A stretch of DNA of 64,000 nucleotides, from NCBI RefSeq assembly GCF_015624485.1, contig NZ_CP061378.1, forward strand, positions 6,969,501-7,033,500, given 5' to 3'. Position numbers and translations under genes: made by a program. This document shows positions 35,107 through 44,617 of the stretch, piece after piece (position 1 is the first letter of the stretch; each line of letters starts with the position of its first letter). Under the pieces are notes generated by a model. That model saw nothing but the letters and a program-made list of their open reading frames with translations, was not told the DNA's origin and made no database searches. The DNA is from Bradyrhizobium genosp. L. GTDB taxonomy: Bacteria > Pseudomonadota > Alphaproteobacteria > Rhizobiales > Xanthobacteraceae.

Positions 35107-36623
35107 GCAGCGCCGCACCTCTCTCCTGGTTCGCCCGCCACGAATTCCGCCTCGCCTGGCGCGAGTGGCTGGCGATGATGACCGGCGGCCGGCGCCGCCG
35201 CAACCGCGCCGTGATCGGGCTCCTGATCTTCGCCGCGGTGCTGCATCTGCCGGCCTATGCCGTGGTCGGCCGCTTTGCCGACCTGCAATTCCCGCTCGAT
35301 CCGTCCTCGCTGATCGTGCTGACCTCGACGATCTTCCTGTCCTGGGCGTTGATCCTGTCACAGGCGATCGAATCAGTGACGCGGGTGTTCTATGCGCGCG
35401 CCGATCTCGACCTGATCATGTCGTCGCCGGCCAAGCTCACCAACATCTTCTCGATCCGGATCGCTGCGATCGCGCTGACGGTGAGCAGCATGGCGCTGTT
35501 GCTGTCGGCGCCGTTCATCGACGTGCTGGCCTATCTCGGCGGCGCGCGCTGGCTCACCGGCTTCGGCGTCGTCATCGCGATCGGCCTGTCGGCAGCAGCC
35601 ACCGCGATCGCGCTGACCGTGTGGCTGTTCCGCGTGATCGGGCCGGCACGGACGCGGCTGGTGGCGCAGATCGTCTCCGCCATCATCGGCGCAGGCTTCG
35701 TCATCGCGCTGCAGGTCGTCGCCGTGCTGTCCTACGGCACGCTGTCGCGCTTCGCCTTCCTGACCTCCGACACCGCGGCACGGATCGCGCCCGGTCCTGA
35801 CAGCCTGGTCTGGTGGCCGGCGCGCGCCGCGCTCGGCCAGCTCGACGTCATGCTGCTGCTGGTCGCCATCGGCCTGCTGATGCTCGGCCTGGTCATGGCG
35901 GTGTTCGCGCCGCGCTTCGCCGACACGGTCGCAAGCGTGGCGGCCAATCCGGCCACAACCACGCGCGGACGAACCCGCGCCTTCCATGTCGGCTCGCGCT
36001 CGCAGGCGTTGCGCCGGAAGGAGTTTCTGCTGCTGCGCCGCGATCCCTGGCTGCTGTCGCAGAGCCTGATGCAGATGCTCTATCTGGTGCCGCCGGCGCT
36101 GATGCTCTGGAAGAGCTTCTCCGATTCCTCGACCGCGATCGTGCTGATCACGCCCGTGATCGTGATGGCCGCGGGCCAGCTCGCCGGCGGGCTGGCCTGG
36201 CTGACGATCTCGGGCGAGGACGCCGCCGATCTGGTGGCGACCGCGCCGCTGCCGCCGGCGCGCGTGATCCGCGCCAAGATCGAGGTGGTGCTGATGGCGA
36301 TCGCGCTGGTCTTTGCGCCGCTGGTGATCGCGCTGGCCTTCGCTTCGCTCGGGCAGGCTGCCGTCACCGCGATCTCCGTGATCATCGCGACCGCATCCGC
36401 TGCCGCGATCCAGCTCTGGTTCCGCGCGCAGGCGAAGCGCAGCCAGTTCCGCCGGCGCCAGACCTCGTCGCGCGTTGCCACCATCGCGGAGGCCTTCTGC
36501 TCGATCGGCTGGGCCGCGACAGCGGCATTGGCCCTGACGATCCCGGTCGCCGCCGTCGTCAGCGGCATTCTGACGCTGCTGACGCTGGCCGCCGCCTGGA
36601 AGATCAGCCCGCGACGCGGCTAG
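35103..36623 (+). CDS. ABC-2 type exporter permease
   Basis: 506 residues starting with GTG at 35103, overlapping the ATPase stop. About ten to twelve hydrophobic segments in two halves, with a cytoplasmic loop near residues 275-320 (TTTRGRTRAFHVGSRSQALRRKEFLLLRR, key residues basic). I do not recognise a specific subfamily; no conserved substrate motif. The much longer upstream frame is a shadow of the ATPase gene. Confidence 0.8.
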   Translation: MSSAAPLSWFARHEFRLAWREWLAMMTGGRRRRNRAVIGLLIFAAVLHLPAYAVVGRFADLQFPLDPSSLIVLTSTIFLSWALILSQAIESVTRVFYARADLDLIMSSPAKLTNIFSIRIAAIALTVSSMALLLSAPFIDVLAYLGGARWLTGFGVVIAIGLSAAATAIALTVWLFRVIGPARTRLVAQIVSAIIGAGFVIALQVVAVLSYGTLSRFAFLTSDTAARIAPGPDSLVWWPARAALGQLDVMLLLVAIGLLMLGLVMAVFAPRFADTVASVAANPATTTRGRTRAFHVGSRSQALRRKEFLLLRRDPWLLSQSLMQMLYLVPPALMLWKSFSDSSTAIVLITPVIVMAAGQLAGGLAWLTISGEDAADLVATAPLPPARVIRAKIEVVLMAIALVFAPLVIALAFASLGQAAVTAISVIIATASAAAIQLWFRAQAKRSQFRRRQTSSRVATIAEAFCSIGWAATAALALTIPVAAVVSGILTLLTLAAAWKISPRRG

Positions 36624-36797
36624 CGCGGCCGCGCCATAACGCCTCGCTATCCCATTGAACCAGAAACGGATTTCCAGCGGTTCGCGCGGCAGGGGCGCCA
36701 TCGTGCGCTGTCATCGAATCGTTCGCGTGCGATCGTTATCTTGCCGGTATCTCGGCCGGGTACCATTTCAAGGCCGAAAGCACAGGAGAGGAAGCGG

Positions 36798-37853
36798 ATG
36801 AGCGAAACCATCAATGTCCCGGCGGTGGTGGATTCGTCGGCGGTGGCGCGCATCAGGTCCGAGATCGACATCGCCGACCGTTCGCGCATCGTCACCTTCG
36901 GCGACCGCGCCCAGCGTTCGGTGGTCGAGTTCGCCGACCGCATCCTGGCCCAGACCCAGAACCGCGAGATCGGCGCCACCGGCAAGCTGCTGTCGGATAT
37001 CCTGGCCAAAGCCCGCGGCCTCGATCCCGCCACGCTCAAGGACGGCGGCTTTCTCACCCGGCTGTTCTCCTCGGTGGAAGCGCGGTTGCGGCGGTTCACC
37101 GAGCAGTTCGGCGACGTCTCCTCCCAAATCGATCGCGTCTGCGTCGAGCTCGACCGCAACAAGGAGACGCTGCGCCGCGACATCGCGGTGCTCGACGAGC
37201 TGCATGAGCAGACCAAGGCATCGCTGGGCGACCTCGATTCGCACATCGCGGCCGGCAAGGCCTTCGTCGAGGACTTTCGCCGCGGCAAGCTTGTGGAACT
37301 GGAGCGGAGCGCCAAGGCAGCCGGCGAAGGCAGCGATGCGCTGCTTGCGGCGCAGACCTATCAGGACGCCAACCAGGCGCTCGACCGGCTCGAGAAGCGC
37401 ATCTTCTATCTGCAGCAGGCGCGCCAGGTCGGCATCCAGCAATTGCCGCAGATCCGCATCGTGCAGTCGGGCGACGAGACCCTGATCGAGAACCTGCAGG
37501 CCACCACCGAGCTGACCATTCCGGTGTGGAAGCAGAAGATGATCCTGCTGCTCGGCCTCAGCAGGCAGAAGAATGCGCTCGAGCTGCAGAAGACCGTGAC
37601 AGATGCGACCAACGAGATGATGCGGCAGGCGTCCGAGATGATGAAGACGCAGGCGATCGAGATCGAGAAGCAGTCGCAGCGCGGCATCGTCGACATCGCG
37701 ACACTTGAGAAGACCAATGGCGATTTGCTCGACACGATTTCGGGCGTCCTCAAAGTGCAGGAAGAGGGCCGCAGGAAGCGCGCCGAGATCGAACAGCGCA
37801 TGGCGCAACTGACCGATCAGCTGAAATCCGAGTTGTCCAAGTCCCCCACATGA
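36798..37853 (+). CDS. TelA family protein (toxic anion resistance)
   Basis: 351 residues from ATG 36798 with AGGAGAGG upstream. TelA family: an N-terminal IDIADRSRIVTFGDRAQ segment, a long central helical region and the conserved LQATTELTIPVWKQKM followed by NALELQKTVTDATNEMM. It has no signal peptide and is predicted cytoplasmic and mostly coiled coil. The family is named for tellurite resistance, but the role of most members is a general, poorly understood envelope-stress function, often paired with XpaC and VWA proteins as here. Its stop overlaps the next start (ATGA). Confidence 0.88.
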   Translation: MSETINVPAVVDSSAVARIRSEIDIADRSRIVTFGDRAQRSVVEFADRILAQTQNREIGATGKLLSDILAKARGLDPATLKDGGFLTRLFSSVEARLRRFTEQFGDVSSQIDRVCVELDRNKETLRRDIAVLDELHEQTKASLGDLDSHIAAGKAFVEDFRRGKLVELERSAKAAGEGSDALLAAQTYQDANQALDRLEKRIFYLQQARQVGIQQLPQIRIVQSGDETLIENLQATTELTIPVWKQKMILLLGLSRQKNALELQKTVTDATNEMMRQASEMMKTQAIEIEKQSQRGIVDIATLEKTNGDLLDTISGVLKVQEEGRRKRAEIEQRMAQLTDQLKSELSKSPT

Positions 37854-39439
37854 CCCTCGCTGTCCCACGGCTCGCCGCGAAGCTCGCGGCCGGCCTGCTG
37901 CTCGCGTTCGGCATCAGCGCCTGCTCGGCGCCGTCAGGGCCGCAATTCACCATCGTCTCCGGTTCCGAGAACGAGGTTCTGGAGCCGATGGTGCAGGAGT
38001 TCTGCCAATCGCGCCACGCGGCGTGCACGATGAAATACCAGGGTTCGCTGGATATCGCGCTGGCGCTGAAGCCGGGCAACGATCCCGGCACCGACGCGGT
38101 GTGGCCGGCAGCGTCGATCTGGATCGACATGTTCGACACCGCCCGGCGCGTGAAATCGGTCAAGTCGATCGCGCAGATGCCGGTGATCCTCGGCGTACGG
38201 CGCTCCAAGGCGCAGGCGCTGGGCTGGATCGGCGCCAAGGTGACGACCAGAGACATCCTCGCGGCCGTCGAAGGCGGCAAACTGAAATTCCTGATGACCT
38301 CGGCGACGCAATCGAATTCCGGCGCCGCCGCCTATCTCGCGATGCTGGCGGCCGGCATCGGCAAGCCCGATCTGATCGAGGCGGGCGATCTCGACAAGAG
38401 CGAGGTGCTCGCGACCGTGCGCGGCCTGCTGCGCGGCGTCGAACGCTCGTCCGGCTCCAGCGGCTGGCTCGCCGATCTCTACCGCGAGGGCGAACGCACC
38501 GGCGCCAAATACGACGCGATGTGGAACTACGAGGCGGTCATCAAGGAGACCAACGACAAACTGATCGGCGACAGCAAGGAGCCGCTCTACGCGGTTTATC
38601 CCGAGGACGGCGTGTCGGTCGGCGATTCCCCGCTCGGCTTCGTCGATCGCGGCCGCGGCAAGGACGTCGAGGACTTCTTTGGCGATCTGCAGGCCTTCCT
38701 GCTCAAGAACGAGACCCAGGCGCGGATCGCCGCCACCGGACGCCGCGTCGAATTGGGGCGCGCCACCCCGATCAAGGCTGACGCCAACACCAATCTCGAT
38801 CCGGGCCGGCCACTCACCGTGGTGCGGCCGCCGGAGCCCGCCGTGATCCAGAAGGCGCTCGCGCTCTACCAGGAGGCGCTGCGTAAGCCGTCATTGACCG
38901 CACTTTGCCTCGACGTCTCCGGCAGCATGCAGGGTCCCGGCGAAGCGCAGCTGCTCGACGCAATGCGCTTCCTGTTCACGCCGGCGCGGACCCGTGAAGT
39001 GCTGGTGCAGTGGTCGAAGCAGGACCACATCATCGTGCTGCCGTTCAACGAGCGCGTGCTCTGGATGGCCGGCGCCGGCGGCGACGACACGGCGCAGGCC
39101 GATCTGCTGGACAAGTCGCTGCAACTGCGCGCCAATGGCGGGACCGACTTCTACACCTGCGCTGCGCAGGCGCTGGCCGCGATGAAGCCGTTGCTCGACG
39201 ATGGACAACATCTGCCCGCCATCGTCATCATGACCGACGGCAAAAGCCAGGGCACCATGTCGACCTTCGAGCTGCCGTGGCGCGCGGACGGACATCGGGT
39301 CCCGGTTTTCGGCGTTACCTTCGGTAGCGACGCCGACCGCAGCCAGCTCGATAATCTGGCGACGCTCACCGGAGGCCGGGTGTTCGACGGCACCAAGAGC
39401 CTGACCCAGGCGTTTCGTGCCGTGCGGGGATACAACTGA
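37850..39439 (+). CDS. Lipoprotein with solute-binding domain fused to a VWA domain
   Basis: 529 residues. A lipoprotein signal ends at Cys25 (AFGISAC). Residues about 32-330 resemble a periplasmic substrate-binding fold (FTIVSGSENEVLEPMVQEF, YQGSLDIALAL, LKFLMTSATQSNSGAAAYL). Residues about 347-529 are a von Willebrand A domain with an intact MIDAS: Asp355-x-Ser357-x-Ser359 in LDVSGSM, the Thr in NGGTDFYT and Asp in IMTDGKSQG. Such a binding-domain/VWA fusion suggests a metal-dependent sensor or scaffold at the periplasmic face. It overlaps telA and abuts the XpaC-like gene. Confidence 0.8.
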   Translation: MTLAVPRLAAKLAAGLLLAFGISACSAPSGPQFTIVSGSENEVLEPMVQEFCQSRHAACTMKYQGSLDIALALKPGNDPGTDAVWPAASIWIDMFDTARRVKSVKSIAQMPVILGVRRSKAQALGWIGAKVTTRDILAAVEGGKLKFLMTSATQSNSGAAAYLAMLAAGIGKPDLIEAGDLDKSEVLATVRGLLRGVERSSGSSGWLADLYREGERTGAKYDAMWNYEAVIKETNDKLIGDSKEPLYAVYPEDGVSVGDSPLGFVDRGRGKDVEDFFGDLQAFLLKNETQARIAATGRRVELGRATPIKADANTNLDPGRPLTVVRPPEPAVIQKALALYQEALRKPSLTALCLDVSGSMQGPGEAQLLDAMRFLFTPARTREVLVQWSKQDHIIVLPFNERVLWMAGAGGDDTAQADLLDKSLQLRANGGTDFYTCAAQALAAMKPLLDDGQHLPAIVIMTDGKSQGTMSTFELPWRADGHRVPVFGVTFGSDADRSQLDNLATLTGGRVFDGTKSLTQAFRAVRGYN

Positions 39440-40099
39440 ATGCCATCACCGGCATGGTCAGGACTGAACTGGATCGCCGGCGGCGCCGGCGCCGCCGTCC
39501 TGTTGCCCGCGCTCGCGATCGGCGTCGGCATGCCGTTCTGGGCCGCCGGTCTGATCAGCGTTGCGGCAGGCGGCGGCGTGGTGGCGCTGCTCGCACCGCG
39601 CAAGCCGTTCGAAGGCCTCGATGCCAGCGGCGCGGCGCGCGGCAAGATCGAGTTCGCACGCGAGCTGTTGACCGATGCCGAACCGCTCGCGATCCGACTC
39701 GAGGTCGCGGTCAGCACCATTCGCACCAAGCCCGTCGCCGAGCGCGTCCGTCACCTGGCGCGGACGTCGCGCGAGATCTTCGCCGGTGTCGAGGACGACC
39801 CGCTGCGCGTCGACCGCGTGCGCCGCTTCCTGACCTATTACCTGCCGCGCGCCGCCGAGCTCGCCGAGGCCTATGCCGTGCTGGAGAAGAGCAGCAACCG
39901 CGACACCAAGCGGCTCGCCGCGACCGGCGACCTGATCGACCGACTCGACACCGCCTTCGCCTACTACGCGACCAATCTGCAGGAAGCCGATCTCGACAAT
40001 CTCGACGTCGAGCTCAAGCTGTTGAAGAGCTCGCTCGACGAGGATCTCGGGCCGTCGGCGCTGCCTGCCCCATCCGATCCGGGCAAAAGGAGAGCCTGA
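39440..40099 (+). CDS. XpaC-like membrane protein
   Basis: 219 residues starting directly after the previous stop. Two N-terminal hydrophobic segments (about residues 10-28 and 33-52) are followed by a helical cytoplasmic domain with RVRRFLTYYLPRAAELAEAYAVLE, the conserved core of the XpaC/5-bromo-4-chloroindolyl phosphate hydrolysis family. XpaC genes are known neighbours of telA in other bacteria, which supports the assignment. The actual biochemical function is unknown. Its TGA shares a base with the next ATG. Confidence 0.75.
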   Translation: MPSPAWSGLNWIAGGAGAAVLLPALAIGVGMPFWAAGLISVAAGGGVVALLAPRKPFEGLDASGAARGKIEFARELLTDAEPLAIRLEVAVSTIRTKPVAERVRHLARTSREIFAGVEDDPLRVDRVRRFLTYYLPRAAELAEAYAVLEKSSNRDTKRLAATGDLIDRLDTAFAYYATNLQEADLDNLDVELKLLKSSLDEDLGPSALPAPSDPGKRRA

Positions 40100-41211
40100 T
40101 GGCCATTTCCCGTCGGGCCTTTGGTGTCGGACTGCTGGCCGCCAGCGCTGCCGGCACCGGCGGCTATGTCTATCTGCGGCAGCATCCGGAGATCGCCGGC
40201 ACGTTCGGCGAGGCCAGGAAGCTGTTCGGCTTTGCCGGCGGCGAGAAGGAAGGCTTCATCGCCAATGCCCGGGTCCGCAGCCTGCTGGAGCGCCGCTTCG
40301 GCCTGATCCTCGATGCGCGGCGCGCCGGATCGGTGGAGATGGTGCGCGAACGCGCGCTGCTCGACCAGAAGCCGCAATTCCTGTGGCCGTCCTCGTCCGT
40401 GCTGGTCGAGGTGGCGCGCAGCTCGGGCGTCAAGATCTCACGCGACCAGGTGATCTTCAACTCGCCGATCGTGCTGTATTCCTGGGACCGCATCGCCGAC
40501 GGCCTGGTCAAGGGTGGCTTTGCCCAGCCGGCCGGCGGGCCGCGCTACACGGTCGACCTGCTCAAGGTGCTGAAGGCGATCATTGCTGGCGAGACCTGGG
40601 AAGCGATGGGCGTCAGCGGCCTGTTCGGCCGCGCCCGCGTGGTCTCGACCGATCCGAACAAATCCAATTCCGGTTTCATGTTCGCCGGCCTGACCGCGAG
40701 CCTGCTCAGCGGCGACGTCATCGCGCTGGATTCGCTCGGCAAGATCGACGGCGATGTCGCGACCGTGTTCCGCCGCATGGGCTACAAGCCGCCGTCGTCG
40801 GGCAAGCTATTCGACGACTACATCGCCGGGGGCGCCGGCGCCCAGCCGCTGATCGTCGGCTACGAGAATCAGTTGATCGAATGGGTGCTGCAGGACGCCG
40901 ACCGCTGGAAGCGGGTCGAGGCCAATGCGCCGTCCAAGCCGGTGATCCTCTATCCGACGCCGACCGCTTTCTCCGCCCATCCGCTGATCAGCATCGATCG
41001 CGCCGCCGACGATCTGATCGACGCGCTGGTCAGCGAAAGCCTGCTCGAGCTCGCCTGGGAAGAGCATGGGTTTCGCGGGCCGCTCGGCACCATCGGCAAG
41101 GCACGCAACGAACTGCTGCAGTCACGCCTGATCGAGCGCATCGATGCGGTGCTGCCGATCCCCGACGCGCCGGTCATGCTGGCGCTGCTCGATCGTCTCT
41201 CGAGCGCGTAA
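40099..41211 (+). CDS. Substrate-binding-like protein with Tat-like signal, fourth gene of the telA operon
   Basis: 370 residues from ATG 40099, which overlaps the XpaC-like stop; the long frame upstream is a shadow. The N-terminus MAISRRAFGVGLLAASAAG has a twin-arginine followed by a hydrophobic stretch, suggesting Tat export or a membrane anchor. The rest looks like an extracellular solute-binding fold: VVSTDPNKSNSGFMFAGL resembles the SNSG loop in the binding domain of the VWA lipoprotein two genes upstream. No transporter genes accompany it, so it may be a sensor or partner of the VWA protein. Confidence 0.65.
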   Translation: MAISRRAFGVGLLAASAAGTGGYVYLRQHPEIAGTFGEARKLFGFAGGEKEGFIANARVRSLLERRFGLILDARRAGSVEMVRERALLDQKPQFLWPSSSVLVEVARSSGVKISRDQVIFNSPIVLYSWDRIADGLVKGGFAQPAGGPRYTVDLLKVLKAIIAGETWEAMGVSGLFGRARVVSTDPNKSNSGFMFAGLTASLLSGDVIALDSLGKIDGDVATVFRRMGYKPPSSGKLFDDYIAGGAGAQPLIVGYENQLIEWVLQDADRWKRVEANAPSKPVILYPTPTAFSAHPLISIDRAADDLIDALVSESLLELAWEEHGFRGPLGTIGKARNELLQSRLIERIDAVLPIPDAPVMLALLDRLSSA

Positions 41212-41305
41212 GCCGCGGCGCCCGTCACGCCGTCATCATGGCCCGCGCCTAGCTTGCCAGCAGCCGATTCGGCGCCCTGCCGGGTAGGCAGACCCGTACT
41301 TCTCG

Positions 41306-41331
41306 TGTAGTTTATCTTTATTGCAACTACA
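41306..41331. promoter_or_regulatory. Dyad in front of the PLD-family gene
   Basis: TGTAGTT, twelve AT-rich bases, AACTACA: perfect 7-bp arms, 25 bases before the ATG at 41356. The local sequence (TTTATCTTTATTGC) is the only AT-rich spot between the telA operon and this gene, so this is probably promoter plus operator. Confidence 0.45.
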
Positions 41332-41355
41332 AAGATATTGGCAGGGGAGAGAGGC

Positions 41356-43467
41356 ATGCGCATTTCGCAATCGAGCGGGGCCCTTCGCGTCAAGGCGATC
41401 GCCGGCACCCACGTCGTCCTGATGGCGCTGGACATGGACGCCAGCGCGCGGCCCGGCCTGCGCGGCTTCGCGATCAAGCGCGGCCATGACGGCCAGCCCC
41501 AGCAGTGGCTGGAAGGTATCAAGTATTTCAAGGACTTGGTGCCGAACGCGAAGCCCGGCGACAGCTTTCCATCGCGCCAGCAGCCGTTCCAGTCGTTCCT
41601 ATGGTCCGACTACACCGCGAGCCCCGGCATCGCCTACGACTTCACGATCATCGCGCTCTACGGCGACCTCCACAACATGGAGGAGCGCTACACGCTGAAC
41701 TTCTCGATCAAGACCGAACCTGAGTACGACAGCAAGGGCCAGGGCGTCTGGTTCAATCGCGGCATCATCGCGAGCCATGCGATGGCCGTCGAGTTTCACA
41801 ACGCCACGCTGACCGACGCGATGGTCAACAATGTCAGCGACGACGGCAAGCTGCTCGACCGCGAGACGCAATGGCTGTCGCGCGGCCTGGCCGAGGCCTG
41901 CCTCAAATACATCAACGACGCCAAATCGGGCGAAGGCCTGCGGGTTTGCGCCTACGAGTTCACCTATCTGCCGGTGCTCGCCGCATTGAAGCGCGCGCAC
42001 GACCGCGGCGTCGACGTAGAGATCGTCTATCACGACACCAAGAAGCCCAACGATCCGAACCGCGAGGCGATCGCCACGGCGAAACTGCCGGCGGCGATCG
42101 TGCATCCGCGCACCCGGACCGCGATCCCGCACAACAAGTTCATCGTCAAGCTCGTCGCGGGCAAGCCGCAGCTGGTGTGGACCGGGTCGACCAACTTCAC
42201 CGATTCCGGCTTCTACGGGCAGACCAATGTCGGGCACGTGACCGCCGACGCCGCCACCGTGAAGACCTATCTGGACTACTGGACCGAGTTGAAGGACGAC
42301 CCCGTCCACAGCGTCGCGCTGCAGAACGCGATCAAGCTGACGCCCAATCCGCCCAATGCGATCGCCAAATCGTCCACCGCTCCGTTCTTCTCGCCGCGCA
42401 TCGCCGACAACATGCTCGACTGGTACGGGCAGCGGATCGATGATGCCGGCTCGCTTGCGATGATGACGATCCCGTTCAACGTTGCCGACACCATCCTCAC
42501 CGCGCTCTCCAAGACCGGCAACGCAATGCGGCTGGTGATCCTGGAGGATCCGCCGAGCAAGGCAGTGGACGACGCGGAGCAGCGCAACCGCGGCAAGCTC
42601 GCCTTCTCGAACGGCGCGATCCTCGGCAAGTCGTTCATCAAGTACAAATCCAGCTTCGGCGGCGCGAAGGTGACCCCGATCCCGAACTCCAACCTCGACA
42701 AATGGTTCATCGACGAGGAACTCGATCGCCCCACCAACAAGGGCCACGTCTTCTTCGTCCATGCCAAGGTGCTGATCGTCGACCCCCTGTCGGACGATCC
42801 GCTGGTCTGCTCGGGTTCGGCGAATTTCTCAGCCAATTCATTGACCGCGAACGATGAGAACATGCTGCTGATCCGCGGCGACACCAGGGTCGCGGACATC
42901 TACATGACCGAGCTCGACCGCATCTTCCGGCACTTCCGCTCGCGCGACATCATCAACAAGGAAGCCAACGCCGGCCAGCGCGAAGAATGGCTGTTGCTCG
43001 ATACGACCGACGGCTGGATCGGGCCGAACTTCAAGGACGGCGCCTACAAGAACAATCGCCGCCTGCTGTTCTTCCCGGCCGCGGCCACCAAGCCCTGGAG
43101 CACGCCGGCCGCCGCGGATCCCAATCCGTTCACGAATGAGAATCAGCGCGCGCAGGACAAACGCGACAAGAAGAATGCGAAACGGAAGGAGGGGGCCGAC
43201 GCGACCGGAACGGACAAGAAGGCGCCCAAGAAGACCGGTGCGAAGAAGGCGACAAAGAAGGCGGCCAAGAAGACGCCGGCCAAGGCTGCAAAAAAGTCCG
43301 CGAAGAAAGCGACCAAGAAGTCGAAGAAGGCAGTCAAGAAGACGCCGAAGAAGGCGGCCAAGAAGTCGGCAAGGAAGTCGACAAGGAAGGCGCCAAAGAA
43401 GGCCGCGAAGAAGACCGCAAAGGCTGCGAAGAAGAAAACCGCGAAGCGCCCAGCCCCGAAGAAATAG
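41356..43467 (+). CDS. Phospholipase D-family protein with histone H1-like tail
   Basis: 703 residues from ATG 41356 (AGGGGAGAGAGG upstream); a TTG 18 bases earlier is possible. Two PLD half-sites: the first is His259 in PHNKFIVKL with GSTNF following, where the usual final Asp of HxKxxxxD is replaced by Leu; the second is a perfect HAKVLIVD at His469 with GSANFS. PLD-family enzymes cleave phosphodiesters in lipids or nucleic acids. Residues about 600-703 are a low-complexity Lys/Ala tail (KKAAKKTPAKAAKKSAKKA), like histone H1-type bacterial proteins and suited to bind DNA or RNA. There is no signal peptide. A nucleic-acid substrate is inferred. Confidence 0.8.
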   Translation: MRISQSSGALRVKAIAGTHVVLMALDMDASARPGLRGFAIKRGHDGQPQQWLEGIKYFKDLVPNAKPGDSFPSRQQPFQSFLWSDYTASPGIAYDFTIIALYGDLHNMEERYTLNFSIKTEPEYDSKGQGVWFNRGIIASHAMAVEFHNATLTDAMVNNVSDDGKLLDRETQWLSRGLAEACLKYINDAKSGEGLRVCAYEFTYLPVLAALKRAHDRGVDVEIVYHDTKKPNDPNREAIATAKLPAAIVHPRTRTAIPHNKFIVKLVAGKPQLVWTGSTNFTDSGFYGQTNVGHVTADAATVKTYLDYWTELKDDPVHSVALQNAIKLTPNPPNAIAKSSTAPFFSPRIADNMLDWYGQRIDDAGSLAMMTIPFNVADTILTALSKTGNAMRLVILEDPPSKAVDDAEQRNRGKLAFSNGAILGKSFIKYKSSFGGAKVTPIPNSNLDKWFIDEELDRPTNKGHVFFVHAKVLIVDPLSDDPLVCSGSANFSANSLTANDENMLLIRGDTRVADIYMTELDRIFRHFRSRDIINKEANAGQREEWLLLDTTDGWIGPNFKDGAYKNNRRLLFFPAAATKPWSTPAAADPNPFTNENQRAQDKRDKKNAKRKEGADATGTDKKAPKKTGAKKATKKAAKKTPAKAAKKSAKKATKKSKKAVKKTPKKAAKKSARKSTRKAPKKAAKKTAKAAKKKTAKRPAPKK

Positions 43468-43512
43468 CCTCTTGCTGCCGCTTCACAATCAGGCCGGCGC
43501 GCCCGCGCCGAC

Positions 43513-44451
43513 CTATTCTTTCATCACCTCCGTCACCGCCGCGGCGAACGCTTCAGGCGCTTCCTGCGGCAGATTGTGGCCGGCGCCCGGGATCACCCGA
43601 TGCGCCCGGCGGGCGGTGTACTTCGCAGCACTGGCGCTGCCGTCCGCGGCGGCGGTAACGCCGTCGTCGGCCCCATCGAGCGTGATGGTGGGAACCGTAA
43701 TCACCGGCAACGCGGCCAGCCTTCGCTGCAATTCGGTATAGTGCGGATCGCCGTCGGCGAGGCCGAAGCGATGGCGATAGCTGTGGATCACCACATCGAC
43801 ATAATCAGGATTGTCGAACGCGACCGCGCTGCGCGCGAAGCAGGTGTCGTCGAACTGCCAGCTCGGCGACCATTGCGACCACAATAGCCTGGCGATGCCA
43901 TGCCGGTTGGCGGCGAGCCCGGCGCGTCCGCGCTCGAGCTGGAAGTAATACTGATACCACAGCGGCACTTCGCGCTCCGGCCGCGCCGGCACCATCGCAT
44001 GCGCGATGTCCTGGATCATGTAGCCGTTGGTGCAGACCAGCCCGACACAGCGCTCCGGCCAGAGCGCCGCGCCGATCGAAGCCGCCCGGCCGCCCCAGTC
44101 ATAGCCGGCGAACACCGCGCGCACGATGCCGAGTGCATCCATCAGCGCCATCATGTCGGCGCCAACCGCGGCCTGCTCGCCCGAGCGCGGCGTCGCCTTG
44201 TCGCGGAATGTGGTCGGTCCGTACCCGCGCAGATAGGGCACGATGACGCGGCAGCCCTGCGCCGCCAGCACGGGCGCGACATCCACGTAAGAATGGATGT
44301 CGTAGGGGAAGCCATGCATCAGCATCACGGCCGGCCCATCGGCGGGGCCGACTTCATGATAGGCGATGTTGAGCACGCCGGCGTCGACATGGCGCAGCGG
44401 CTCGAGCCGCTTGGTCGAAGGCGCGCGCGGCGCGGATGGTGTGTCGGTCAC
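43513..44451 (-). CDS. Alpha/beta hydrolase, epoxide hydrolase/haloalkane dehalogenase-like
   Basis: 312 residues starting with GTG at 44451. HGFP oxyanion motif at 46-49, nucleophile Asp118 in AGYDWGG, and a late catalytic His in PGAGHNLPQEAP. An aspartate nucleophile in GxDxG points to epoxide hydrolase or dehalogenase type chemistry rather than esterase. Single gene, convergent with the PLD gene and divergent from the MBL-fold gene. Confidence 0.82.
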   Translation of the reverse strand: MTDTPSAPRAPSTKRLEPLRHVDAGVLNIAYHEVGPADGPAVMLMHGFPYDIHSYVDVAPVLAAQGCRVIVPYLRGYGPTTFRDKATPRSGEQAAVGADMMALMDALGIVRAVFAGYDWGGRAASIGAALWPERCVGLVCTNGYMIQDIAHAMVPARPEREVPLWYQYYFQLERGRAGLAANRHGIARLLWSQWSPSWQFDDTCFARSAVAFDNPDYVDVVIHSYRHRFGLADGDPHYTELQRRLAALPVITVPTITLDGADDGVTAAADGSASAAKYTARRAHRVIPGAGHNLPQEAPEAFAAAVTEVMKE

Positions 44452-44617
44452 GGCGGTCTACCTTGTTCGCGCAGGATGATAGCGCGTCCCGCGGAATTCA
44501 TCGCCCCAATCGTCCTGCAGTTCCCGCCCCTGAGCGATGCGCCGGCGGCGTCATGACGGGCGCCCCGTTCGGCGCTAGTCTGCTGCCGGTGGATTTTCGC
44601 CCGTGACGGAATATGCC

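Noticed and set aside
36798..37853. Literal tellurite resistance function for the TelA protein
   Set aside because: The name is historical; the sequence gives only family membership, and the neighbours point to a wider envelope function.
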